Assembly (NCBI RefSeq): GCF_000317205.1
Contig: NZ_AJLK01000076.1
Coordinates: 1-64,000 of the forward strand
DNA length: 64,000 nucleotides
DNA from: Fischerella muscicola PCC 7414
GTDB lineage: Bacteria; Cyanobacteriota; Cyanobacteriia; Cyanobacteriales; Nostocaceae
Direction: 5' to 3'
Shown piece after piece: positions 17,948-26,764 of this stretch (the stretch's first letter is position 1; each line of letters opens with the position of its first letter). A program made the translations under genes and the position numbers. The notes under the pieces were generated by a model. The model worked only from the letters and a program-made list of their open reading frames with translations. It had not been told where the DNA came from and did no database searches.

Positions 17948-20900
17948 ATGGTTAACAGAATTAATTCAGAACCGAAAAACAGTGGTTATAATCGGCGCAC
18001 GTTTAGAGTTACTTCCGAAACCGAAACTGTACTTCAGCGTAGAAATTATTCTCTCTATTCTCCGATCAATAGTGTTATAACATGGGCAAAACAAGTTAGT
18101 TTCCGCACGAAAGCGATCGCTTTTGCTGTTGCTATTTCCACATTACCAACGTTGGGAGTGGGAGCTATGACATATTACCTAGTAAATCAATCTCTCACCA
18201 AAGAGATTAGTAATATTAAACAAGCCAGCGCTCGCAATTTAGCAGACAATGTTGAGCGATTTATGCTGAAACGATATAAGGAAATTCAGCTATTCGCTAG
18301 CCAAAAATTTCTCGCTGACTCCGTACTGCGAGAGAGTTTAGATGCTCAAGATAAAACAGCGCGGCTCAATAACTGGCAGGATATTTATCAAGTCTATGAA
18401 AGTATTGCTGTTGTGGATCTCAGTGGTAATGTTGTTTTACAAACTCAAGGTGAAGCAATTCCTAACCAAAAAAATCAGGAATATTTTCAAGCAGTTTTGA
18501 AAACAAATCAACCATATATTAGCCAGCCACTGGTAACTACAAATGTAGAACAAACCAAAATTTACTTGGCTGCACCAGTTAAGGATAGTGTGACTAATGA
18601 AATAATTTATATTATCCAAGCAGTTATACCTATACAATCATTAGCGCAAACACTCAATAAGCTTTCCGGAATTAAGGATGAGTACCAGTTAATAGATTCT
18701 GGGGGCAAGATTTTTTTGGCAAAAGATCAGAATCATTTGGGTAGAGATGCTCAAAAAGTTATTCCTAAATGGCAGGAATTACAAACATCAAAGCAAGTAG
18801 TCACACGTATACTGCGAGATCGAAAAGGTAAAGCTGAAGATTTAACAACCTTTGTTCCTTGGCAAAAAACAGCAGGTTTACCGGATTTAAATTGGCAATT
18901 AGTCTTGAGTACAGACAAAGCGATCGCCTTGGGTACACAAAGACAATTATTGTTGACATTGGCGATTGGAACGATTGTGACGGCGTTATTAGTGGGTGCG
19001 ATCGCTGCTATTTTAGCTAATCGTCTCACCTTACCCATTCAAACTGCCACGATGGTAGTAAAAAAACTGGCTCGAGGTAATTTTGACACACGTATTACTG
19101 TTAAAGGAGAAGATGAATTTGCTACTTTGGGAGCCAGTATTAACCGTATGGCTGACCAACTGCAAGACTTGCTCAACAAACAAAAAATCGAGGCTGAACG
19201 CCTCAAGATGTTTACAAACATTTTAACGGCGATTCGTCAGTCACTCAATTGTGAGGATTTATTTAATACTACAGTTACAGAAGCCAGACAAGCATTAGGG
19301 GCACATCGAGTTGTCGTCTATCACTTTAATGCTCACGGTAGGGGACAAGTCATCGCCGAGTCTGTCGCACCTGGATTACCGGTAACTTTAGGGGACACAA
19401 TTGAAGACACTTCTATTGCTAGGCAATTAGTGGAAACCTACACAACCAATGGCATTCTCATCGCCAATAACGTCTTTGAAACAGACTTGGTTCCCGAACA
19501 TCTCAGATTGATGGAAAGACTGCAAGTCAAGGCAGTATTAGCGACACCAATTCTCAAAGACAATCAAATTTTTGGCTTTTTGATTGCTCATTACTGCTGG
19601 GCGCCCCATGTTTGGCAACCTTTTGAAATTAATTTCTTGCGCCAGTTAGCAGTTCAAGTCGGATTGGCTTTAGAACGAGTCCATCTACTGGAAGTCAGCC
19701 AGGTACTTAAGGACTTTGCGATTCATTTATCTGGAACTCTCAATTCCCAGGAAATCTACAACTTGGCAGTTCAAGACATCCGTAAAGCCTTAAAGGTGGA
19801 GCGTGTCGTCATCTGTAAATTTGATGAGAAATCCCAAGGTAGTATTTTAGCTGAGTCGGTAGTTGAGGGTTTACCTGGTGTAGAAACAAGATTTCATGAA
19901 GCTGTTGTGCAAGATTACCTAGAAAAGTATCGCCAAGGTGGTGTACTGGCTGCAAATAATATTTACCAAGCTGGTTTTTCAGAAGTTTACGTCAAACAGC
20001 TAGAATCATTTGCAGTCAAAGCCCACTTGCAAGCACCAATTTTGTTGGGGGGTAATCTACTGGGCTTGTTAATTGCTCATCAATGTACCAGAACTCGGGT
20101 ATGGCAACAGGCAGAAATTGAGTTATTTGAGCAATTTGCTAGATTGGTGGGACTGGCTTTAGAAAGAGCTAATCTGCTAGAACAAAGTGAAAAAGCTTCC
20201 CAGCAGCAACGTCAACAAGCAGAACAACTGCAACAACAGCTAAATAGGCTTTTAGATGATGTGGTGGGAGTCAAAAGAGGCGATTTAACAGTACGCGTCG
20301 AAGTTAGCAAGGGCGAAATTGGAGCGATCGCAGACTTTTGCAACTTCATTGTCGAAAGCTTGCGGGAGGTTGTCGTACAGGTGAAAGCAGCTGCTACCCA
20401 ATTGAATGTAGCGATCGCGGAAAATTCCGGGATCATCAGCCAATTAGCTATTGACACATTTAAACAAACACAGGAAATAGATCGTTCCTTGGATGTTGTT
20501 GATCAAATTCGGCTTTCCATCAAAGGCGTAGCCAAAAATGCCAGATTAGCCACAGCAGTGGCGCGCACAGCCTCCCCTACTGCCGAAATTGGCGACGCCG
20601 CTATGGATCTCACCGTCGAAAATATCTTTAGCCTGCGGGAGTCGATGGGAGAAACAGCTATAAAAATCAAGCGTCTAGGGGATTACTCGCAACATATTAC
20701 TCGTCTGGCTTCCTTAATCAAACAAATCTCCTTACAAACTAACTTATTAGCTATCAACGCTGGTATCGAAACAGCGCGTGTGGGTGGAGATAGTGACGGT
20801 TTAATCTCTTTTTCTGAAGAAGTCGCTGCACTAGCAACCGAAAGTGCCACAGTCACAGGTGAAATCGAAGGAATCGCCGCCAATATAAACCTGGAAGTTA

Positions 20901-21211
20901 ACGAAGTAGTCAAGACAATAGAATTAGGAAGCGCCCAGGTAATAGAAGTAACTCGCCTGATTGAAGATAGCAAACACAGCTTAAATCAAATGCTCAATGT
21001 TTGTTGCCAAATTGACGAATTAGTACAGTCAATATCTCTGGCTTCAGTATCTCAAGTGCAAACTTCTAAAGAAGTAATTAATTTAATGAAAGAAATTGCT
21101 AAAGTGTCTGAAATGACTGGTGGTTCCTATCGCAAAATATCCGCATCTCTTCAAAAAACATTAGAGATTTACCAGCAGTTACAAGCAAGTGTTCGTAGTT
21201 TTAAAGTTTAA
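17948..21211 (+). CDS. Methyl-accepting chemotaxis protein, PixJ-like with two GAF domains
   Basis: A 1087-residue membrane chemoreceptor. Order: transmembrane helix (about 55-79), a periplasmic Cache-type sensor (80-330), second helix (about 333-358), HAMP (360-412), GAF1 (about 430-580), GAF2 (600-750), a second HAMP-like linker, and an MCP signalling domain (850-1080). Both GAFs resemble cyanobacteriochrome GAFs of PixJ but lack the chromophore cysteine: GAF1 reads 'LVPEHLRLM' and GAF2 'FSEVYVKQL' where Cys-His is expected. The MCP hairpin ('QTNLLAINAGIETARVGG') is divergent. It should signal through CheW/CheA encoded elsewhere and probably works with the PATAN-REC protein upstream. Confidence 0.85.
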   Translation: MVNRINSEPKNSGYNRRTFRVTSETETVLQRRNYSLYSPINSVITWAKQVSFRTKAIAFAVAISTLPTLGVGAMTYYLVNQSLTKEISNIKQASARNLADNVERFMLKRYKEIQLFASQKFLADSVLRESLDAQDKTARLNNWQDIYQVYESIAVVDLSGNVVLQTQGEAIPNQKNQEYFQAVLKTNQPYISQPLVTTNVEQTKIYLAAPVKDSVTNEIIYIIQAVIPIQSLAQTLNKLSGIKDEYQLIDSGGKIFLAKDQNHLGRDAQKVIPKWQELQTSKQVVTRILRDRKGKAEDLTTFVPWQKTAGLPDLNWQLVLSTDKAIALGTQRQLLLTLAIGTIVTALLVGAIAAILANRLTLPIQTATMVVKKLARGNFDTRITVKGEDEFATLGASINRMADQLQDLLNKQKIEAERLKMFTNILTAIRQSLNCEDLFNTTVTEARQALGAHRVVVYHFNAHGRGQVIAESVAPGLPVTLGDTIEDTSIARQLVETYTTNGILIANNVFETDLVPEHLRLMERLQVKAVLATPILKDNQIFGFLIAHYCWAPHVWQPFEINFLRQLAVQVGLALERVHLLEVSQVLKDFAIHLSGTLNSQEIYNLAVQDIRKALKVERVVICKFDEKSQGSILAESVVEGLPGVETRFHEAVVQDYLEKYRQGGVLAANNIYQAGFSEVYVKQLESFAVKAHLQAPILLGGNLLGLLIAHQCTRTRVWQQAEIELFEQFARLVGLALERANLLEQSEKASQQQRQQAEQLQQQLNRLLDDVVGVKRGDLTVRVEVSKGEIGAIADFCNFIVESLREVVVQVKAAATQLNVAIAENSGIISQLAIDTFKQTQEIDRSLDVVDQIRLSIKGVAKNARLATAVARTASPTAEIGDAAMDLTVENIFSLRESMGETAIKIKRLGDYSQHITRLASLIKQISLQTNLLAINAGIETARVGGDSDGLISFSEEVAALATESATVTGEIEGIAANINLEVNEVVKTIELGSAQVIEVTRLIEDSKHSLNQMLNVCCQIDELVQSISLASVSQVQTSKEVINLMKEIAKVSEMTGGSYRKISASLQKTLEIYQQLQASVRSFKV

Positions 21212-21683
21212 GTAAAAGGCAGAGGGCAGAAGGCAGAAGGAGTAAAAGAAACTTTCCTAACTTTATTGTGAACTCTGCTGATGAAAGCACTCTTGCACTA
21301 GAAGTCGCACGTCAGGATTAGAACCCGCCTAGAACTTCAGTTCTAGGCTAATAGTCTAAGTCCACTTAAGTGGACTGAAATTTTTGTTGACTCTACTGAA
21401 ACTTTTGTTGAGTCTACTTCAGTAGACTTTAGTTATTAGCAAGAGAATTTATTCCAAGGCGGGATAGCAACGCCGCGCGAGAGATTTATAAAGATGTGGG
21501 TAACGACAAGCCTTACTAGGGAAGGGGTTGGGGTTAGGTTTCGTCAAACTCACGTTACCACCATGTAGATATTTTTTTATTGGAACTTCCCTAAGCTGCA
21601 ATTACATTAACCTAAGTATATGATCATCTGCCAATGGTGTGATTCAATCTACATAATACACAAAAATATTTAAGTGATTAGCA
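21212..21683. repeat. Cluster of palindromic intergenic repeats
   Basis: The gap has no gene but three palindromes in a row: a 22-bp one at 21327-21348 (gcctagaac...gttctaggc), an 18-bp one at 21359-21376 (agtccacttaagtggact) and a related 18-mer at 21411-21428 (agtctacttcagtagact). The last type recurs at 33894-33911. They belong to a dispersed palindrome family, and a run like 'aagaccttac...' here could also end transcription of the chemoreceptor gene. A one-sided 'aactcacgt' end similar to the MITE at 58160 lies at 21550. Confidence 0.6.
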
Positions 21684-23165
21684 ATGACTTCTAGGCAAAT
21701 ATCCTTAAAGACTATAGCGCCAATAGTAGTTGCAGCAGTTGCGATCGCAGCTGGATTATATCTGTTTAAATTACAACCATCGTCCAAAACAGATACAACA
21801 GCAGGTTCCAATTCCAAAACTCTTGTACCCCCAGAACTTTGGCGCGATACTCAACTGCAAACTACTCTTGCACAAGCTTCTAGTCGTAATGAGTGGGTTA
21901 GTTCTCTAGCAGTCAGCACAGATGGCAAAACCCTAGTTAGTGGTAGCGATGATAAAACTATTAAAATCTGGAATTTAGAAACTGGTAAGCTACAAAATAC
22001 TCTTTCTGGTCATAATGCTACTGTTAATTCTGTGGCAATTAGTCCTGATGGCAAACAAATTGTCAGTGGTAGTGATGATAAAACTGTTAAACTTTGGGAT
22101 TTAAGTTCAGGTAAAGAGTTACATTCTTTTACTGATAATTCTGGTGAAATCAAGTTTGTTGATTTTAGTGCAGATGGTAAAACTCTCATCAGTGTTAGTG
22201 ATGAGAAAAAATCTGACAAAGATGACAAAACTAATAAAACTATTAAAATTTGGGATGTTAATTCTTTTAAAAAACTTGAGACTTTCACTGGTGGTACAGG
22301 GACAGTAAATGCTGTTGCTTTTAACCCCAAAACCCAAATTCTGGCTATTGGTAGCAATCATGCTAATACCATCGATTTGTGGTATTTAGCCAACAAAAAA
22401 TTAGTAAATACTGTGACAACACAATCACCTAAAGTTGTGGCTGTGGCACTCAGTCCAGATGGTACAACCTTAGCAGCTAGCGGTAATTATGGTGTGGTTG
22501 AACTTTGGAAGCTTGACTTGGAAAAATTAAAGTTACCCATTGCTAGTTTAGATCCTCAACAAAGCAAAAGTCTTTCTGGCAATTCTGGTACTGTGGAAGC
22601 GATCGCTTTTAGTCCAGATGGTAAGACATTATTTACTGGTTCGCGGGATCTAACCGTCAAAACATGGAATGTTAGCAACGGTGAGTTAGTTCGGATTCTC
22701 AAAAATAGTGCTTGGGTAGAAGCTGTTAACGTCACGCCTGATGGCAAAAGTCTCATCACTGCTACCGCGCTAGGTGAAATTAATTTATGGCGTCCTTCTA
22801 GTCAAGTATATACACTTAGAAAAGAAGTGGCAGAAAATGTGAGTAAATTGTTATCAACTAGAAACTGTAAAGAATGCGATCTTAGTGGTGCGGACCTAAG
22901 TAATTTAAGTTTAAATGATGTAGATTTACGTTGGGCAAATCTTAGCGGCGCTAACTTAAGTAATACGAATCTCACTAGTGCGAATTTAGAAAATAGTATT
23001 CTGTTTGCAGCTAATTTAGAGCGTACAAATTTAACTAAAGCTAAACTTGAAGGTGCAAATTTAGCAAAAGCAAAATTAACTGCTACTATTATGCCTGATG
23101 GCAAAGTTACCCAGGATCAAACCAAGCAGGAAAATAGTGCATCCATTGAGGCAGTTAAAGAGTAA
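21684..23165 (+). CDS. WD40-repeat and pentapeptide-repeat protein
   Basis: A 493-residue protein with one N-terminal hydrophobic helix (about residues 8-27), so it is membrane-anchored or exported, then six or more WD40 repeats (about 55-375; typical units 'VNSVAISPDGKQIVSGSDDK' and 'TVKLWDL'), then a right-handed pentapeptide-repeat stretch (about 390-470; 'LSGADLSNLSLNDVDL', 'ANLENSILFAANLERTNL'). Both repeats are protein-interaction scaffolds. This fusion is common in filamentous cyanobacteria and no specific partner can be named. It is preceded by 470 bp of repeats, so it is likely a single transcription unit. Confidence 0.85.
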   Translation: MTSRQISLKTIAPIVVAAVAIAAGLYLFKLQPSSKTDTTAGSNSKTLVPPELWRDTQLQTTLAQASSRNEWVSSLAVSTDGKTLVSGSDDKTIKIWNLETGKLQNTLSGHNATVNSVAISPDGKQIVSGSDDKTVKLWDLSSGKELHSFTDNSGEIKFVDFSADGKTLISVSDEKKSDKDDKTNKTIKIWDVNSFKKLETFTGGTGTVNAVAFNPKTQILAIGSNHANTIDLWYLANKKLVNTVTTQSPKVVAVALSPDGTTLAASGNYGVVELWKLDLEKLKLPIASLDPQQSKSLSGNSGTVEAIAFSPDGKTLFTGSRDLTVKTWNVSNGELVRILKNSAWVEAVNVTPDGKSLITATALGEINLWRPSSQVYTLRKEVAENVSKLLSTRNCKECDLSGADLSNLSLNDVDLRWANLSGANLSNTNLTSANLENSILFAANLERTNLTKAKLEGANLAKAKLTATIMPDGKVTQDQTKQENSASIEAVKE

Positions 23166-23230
23166 ATTTGTTGTTTGTTGATTGTGTGTTGTTAGTTTAA
23201 ATCAACAAACAACACGCAACGAACCACTAG

Positions 23231-25255
23231 TCAATTTTTTAATAATCGTAAACCACTCAGGGTAACTAACACAGTAGATCCTTCGTGTCCTACAACACCG
23301 ATAGGTAAGTTAATTTCACCTAAGAAATTACCAATCAACAATAAAATAATAAACCCTAAAGCAATAGTGATATTCTGTTTTACTATTGCTTGTGTTCTTT
23401 TACCTAAGCGTATAGCTGCTTCGATTTTTTCTAATCTATCTGCCATTAAGACAATATCCGCAGTTTCTAATGCTACATCACTTCCTGCTGTACCCATGGC
23501 AATACCCACGGATGCTTGGGCTAGGGCTGGTGCATCATTAATACCATCACCTACCATTGCCACTGTTTTATACTCTTGCTGCAAACGGCGAATGACATGC
23601 AGCTTATCTTCTGGTAGTAACTCTGCATACACTCGATCTACTCCCAACTCTCGCGCTACACTTTCAGCCGTCTGTTGGTTGTCTCCAGTCAACATGACTA
23701 TTTGCTCAATTCCCAATTTTTTCAGACGAGAAATAGTTTCTGCTGCTTGCGATCGCACTGTGTCAGCAATGGCAATTATACCTAGTACTTGATGTTGGGG
23801 TAATGGAATGTTGGGCTGAAATCTTTCTCCCCATCTCCCCATCTCCCCATCTCCCCATCTCCCCATCTCTCCTTCTCCCCATCTCCCCATCTCCCAATCT
23901 CCCCATCTTTTTTCTGCTATCCAAACAACTGTTTTCCCCTGTAACTCTAAGTTTTTAGCAATCTCAATTAAATTTTTCGGTAAATTTGCCACATATTTTT
24001 TGACAAAATCATCTTTTCCAGCTAATACTTCCTGGTCATCGATCATACCTACAATTCCCTGTCCAGGGAAAGCCTGTACTTCTGTTGCAGCCTGCCAATC
24101 TAGGTTTGTTGAAGCTTTGACAATTGCTTGTCCAAGGGGATGTTCGGAACGCGATTCTACAGAAGCAGCAGCTTTTAATACATCAGCTTTTGTGTAATCA
24201 CTAGTAGAAATGACTTCACATACTTCTAAGAATCCTGTAGTTAGAGTACCTGTTTTATCAAAAGCGATCGCTCGGACTTTCCCAATCATTTCTAACTGCG
24301 CGCCATTTTTAAACAAGATCCCCTGTCTTGCACCATTAGCAATTCCCGAAAGCAGTGTTGGCATAATAGCAGCCATCAACGCACAGGGAGAAGCCACCAC
24401 CAAAAAAGTCAAAGCCCGATAAATCGCTGTTTCCCAATCCCAATTCCAAAGGAAGGGTGGCAAAATTAACAGCAGTATTCCAGCGATCACAATTACCCGC
24501 GCATAGCCTCGTTCAAATCGTTCAATAAATTGTTGGGAAGGAGGCGTTTCTGTTTGGGCTTGCTGTACCAAACGAATCACCCGTTGAATTAAGCTACTTT
24601 CTGGTGGTTGATGCAGCTTTAATTTCAACGCCCCATACCCGTTTAACGTACCGGCAAATACTTCATCACCCACCGTCTTCTCCACAGGTAAAGACTCACC
24701 AGTAATCGCAGCTTGGTTGAGAGTACTGTAACCTTCCACAATCACTGCATCTGTGGGAATTAACTCTCCTGGCTTGACGATGATTTCATCTCCTACTTGC
24801 AATTGCTTGATGGGAATAACCTCTTCTTTTCCCCGACGCACAACCCTAGCTGTATCTTGCGTTAAACTCATCAAACTGCGGATACTCCGTTCAGTTCGCT
24901 GCATAGCATAACCTTCTAAAGCACCACTAATTGCAAAGATGAGAATCAAAATAGCCCCATCAATAATTAAGTAATACTCTCTACGCCATAAACCAAGCCC
25001 CGCAGCACCAAGCGCCGCCACAATCATCAGCAAATCTACATCCAGTTCTTTTTCTTTGATGAGGGTTGTCAGTCCCTCGCGGGCGCTTTCGTAGCCACCA
25101 ATCACATAGGCTATGGGTAGCAGCAGCAACGCCCATCCCAAAAAGCCAAGATGCAAAGCAAACCATCCGCACAATAAAAACAACGCACACGCAAGGGCTG
25201 CTACCGCATCTGCATGTTCTTTGGTAAATTGATGCAACCGTTCTGGATAAAGCAT
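23231..25255 (-). CDS. P1B-4-type heavy-metal translocating ATPase (CoaT-like)
   Basis: A 674-residue metal-export P-type ATPase. It has the SPC metal site in the sixth helix ('VVASPCALMAAIMP', about residue 291), the phosphorylation motif DKTGTLT (near 331), 'GDGINDAPALA' and HEGST in the last helix (near 653). SPC plus HEG(G/S)T marks subgroup P1B-4, to which cobalt/zinc exporters such as CoaT belong. No N-terminal HMA or CXXC domain is present. The nucleotide-binding domain carries an in-frame octapeptide repeat (about residues 449-478) from a DNA octamer array. A MerR-type operator lies just upstream. The metal is inferred, not proven. Confidence 0.88.
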   Translation of the reverse strand: MLYPERLHQFTKEHADAVAALACALFLLCGWFALHLGFLGWALLLLPIAYVIGGYESAREGLTTLIKEKELDVDLLMIVAALGAAGLGLWRREYYLIIDGAILILIFAISGALEGYAMQRTERSIRSLMSLTQDTARVVRRGKEEVIPIKQLQVGDEIIVKPGELIPTDAVIVEGYSTLNQAAITGESLPVEKTVGDEVFAGTLNGYGALKLKLHQPPESSLIQRVIRLVQQAQTETPPSQQFIERFERGYARVIVIAGILLLILPPFLWNWDWETAIYRALTFLVVASPCALMAAIMPTLLSGIANGARQGILFKNGAQLEMIGKVRAIAFDKTGTLTTGFLEVCEVISTSDYTKADVLKAAASVESRSEHPLGQAIVKASTNLDWQAATEVQAFPGQGIVGMIDDQEVLAGKDDFVKKYVANLPKNLIEIAKNLELQGKTVVWIAEKRWGDWEMGRWGEGEMGRWGDGEMGRWGERFQPNIPLPQHQVLGIIAIADTVRSQAAETISRLKKLGIEQIVMLTGDNQQTAESVARELGVDRVYAELLPEDKLHVIRRLQQEYKTVAMVGDGINDAPALAQASVGIAMGTAGSDVALETADIVLMADRLEKIEAAIRLGKRTQAIVKQNITIALGFIILLLIGNFLGEINLPIGVVGHEGSTVLVTLSGLRLLKN
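23820..23908. repeat. Octamer tandem repeat inside the metal ATPase gene
   Basis: About ten copies of 'ctccccat' with a few substitutions lie within the reading frame. Three octamers make 24 bases, so the array keeps frame and encodes a repeated octapeptide of the type GEMGRWGD between the 'VWIAEKR' and 'QHQVLGIIAIAD' segments of the nucleotide-binding domain. The same octamer is otherwise intergenic in this window (10613-10640). Confidence 0.85.
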
Positions 25256-25286
25256 GAGAGTCGAATTAGTACTGACTCTCTTACGC

Positions 25287-25320
25287 TAAACTTTGACATT
25301 AATGTCAATGTCAAGGTTTA
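25287..25320 (-). promoter_or_regulatory. MerR-family-type operator/promoter for the metal ATPase
   Basis: Two 13-nt arms, taaactttgacat (25287-25299) and atgtcaaggttta (25308-25320), are inverted at 12 of 13 positions around 8 bp, 32 bp before the ATPase start codon. The dyad includes a TTGACA box and has the size of MerR-family sites (CueR, ZntR, CoaR), which sit between the -35 and -10 boxes. No MerR-type gene is encoded in the window, so the regulator would act in trans. Confidence 0.65.
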
Positions 25321-25387
25321 GTTGTTGGTTGTTGGTTGGTGGTTGTTGGTTTATTTCTCCAAACAACAAACAACGATCAACAAATAA

Positions 25388-26284
25388 CTATTTAGGAATC
25401 TCTTCGCGGGATTCAATCACTATTTGCATGGTTTCAATTGCTAAATCGCGTAAATCATTGTTCAGAAAAACCACACCATGGGAACCAAACCAGCGATCGA
25501 AGATAGTAGTATATCGTTTGTCACCATCCACAAATCCTTGCATGAACTTGTAGAGAGTATAGTTAACTGAGTCGAGGAATCTGGAGTTATTCTCAGGAAC
25601 CATACATGCAATGCCTTCTCTAGAGTAAGGGCGATCGGGTACTACTTGAAAAGCATCTGGATTTTTCGTTGTTCCTAACCACCCTTCTAACAAGATGCTA
25701 TCTGATGCGAAAGCATCTATTTTCCCCTGTTGCAATGCAGCATATCCTTCTGCCCGATCTTTTAAAAAGACTAGTTTAGCTTGGGGTTGTACTCGCTTGA
25801 GTGCTAATTCATTGGTAGTTTGGCTAAGTACACCAATACGTTTACCAATTAAAGACTCAGGAGAACCTAAGTTGCTTCCCTTTTTGACTAATAATTGAGT
25901 ACCTGTAGCACCATAACTAATTGAAAAATCTACTTTTTTATCCCGTTCCCAAGTAAAACTACTCGCATCACAAACAATATCAAGTTGTCCATTCAGAATT
26001 TTTGGAATCCGTTCTCCTGGTGTCACTGTTACCAATTGCAATCGAATTTTCCTTCCCAGTTCTTTTTCTAATTGTTCTTTAATCAGATTCAACATATCTA
26101 CGGAATAACCAACCAATTGTCCCTGATTATTGGTGTAGGCAAAAGGAATCGCATCTTTGCTTGTGCCTGCTGTCAGTACTCCTGTCCGTGCTATTTTTCC
26201 CATCACCGTTTCTGCTTTAGCAACGGCAGGTGTGAATGTTGTTAATAAGAGACTCAAGGTAGTTATTGCCAGTTTTTTATACAT
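25388..26284 (-). CDS. Periplasmic solute-binding protein, family 3 (amino-acid type)
   Basis: A 298-residue secreted binding protein. A signal peptide is clear (MYKKLAITTLSLLLTTFTPA, cleavage after AVAKA near residue 24). The mature part has the family-3 features 'GVLTAGTSKDAIPFAY', 'GYSVDMLNLIKEQL', 'LDIVCDASSFTWER' and 'IGVLSQTTNE'. Proteins of this family deliver amino acids or small organic ions to an ABC permease. No permease or ATPase of this class is adjacent, so it is an orphan or serves a transporter encoded elsewhere. The ligand is unknown. Confidence 0.85.
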   Translation of the reverse strand: MYKKLAITTLSLLLTTFTPAVAKAETVMGKIARTGVLTAGTSKDAIPFAYTNNQGQLVGYSVDMLNLIKEQLEKELGRKIRLQLVTVTPGERIPKILNGQLDIVCDASSFTWERDKKVDFSISYGATGTQLLVKKGSNLGSPESLIGKRIGVLSQTTNELALKRVQPQAKLVFLKDRAEGYAALQQGKIDAFASDSILLEGWLGTTKNPDAFQVVPDRPYSREGIACMVPENNSRFLDSVNYTLYKFMQGFVDGDKRYTTIFDRWFGSHGVVFLNNDLRDLAIETMQIVIESREEIPK

Positions 26285-26533
26285 ATTCCATCTGGGAAAT
26301 ATTGCTTTTTGTCGGCATATTGTACAAGGATGTTCAAAAGTAGTAAAGTCGCTTTATTTTTTTACCTTAGCTTTGTCGATGGCAAAATTACGGATTAAAT
26401 TCCTACTTGTCAATGGGAATTATAAATTACGTTTTGTTAAACTCAACTTAATAATCAATAATCATATTTACCTTGAGATAGATATACAATATCAAGAAAT
26501 ATATGTTACTTTATTGTTTTAAGTAGAGTAAGT

Positions 26534-26663
26534 CAGCCTAATCTAGCGATTCACAACGCTAACGCTGGAGCGGAGGAACCATATTTTGGGGCGTATCTCA
26601 GATGAGAAGGGCATCTCTCAGCCCTAGCCCGTCAGCTAACTTCGTAGGCATTGAGAGGAGACT
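26534..26663 (+). ncRNA. Cyclic di-AMP riboswitch (ydaO/yuaA class)
   Basis: The core elements of this class are present in order: ggaggaacca (26572-26581), ttttggggcg (26584-26593), an agggcatctctc...gccct arm (26608-26624), the strongly conserved cccgtcagctaac (26628-26640), cgtaggc (26643-26649) and gagaggaga (26653-26661), with gcctaat at the 5' end (26536) able to close helix P1. The layout matches the B. subtilis ydaO leader. It lies about 100 nt upstream of an NrtB-family permease. Downstream, aacctca (26691-26697) can pair with tgaggtt (26751-26757), which holds the ribosome binding site; a competing pair (tcatcaga 26695-26702 with tctgatga 26761-26768) covers the start codon. Confidence 0.9.
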
Positions 26664-26764
26664 GAAGAGGCAGCATTTTTTTAATGTTTTAACCTCATCA
26701 GAATCCTTGGCTGGTACTGCTCAGGTTTTTGTACCTGCACTTAACTCTGTTGAGGTTGCATCTG

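Noticed and set aside
19460-20000. GAF domains as functional cyanobacteriochromes
   Set aside because: Neither domain has the chromophore-binding cysteine at the expected position.
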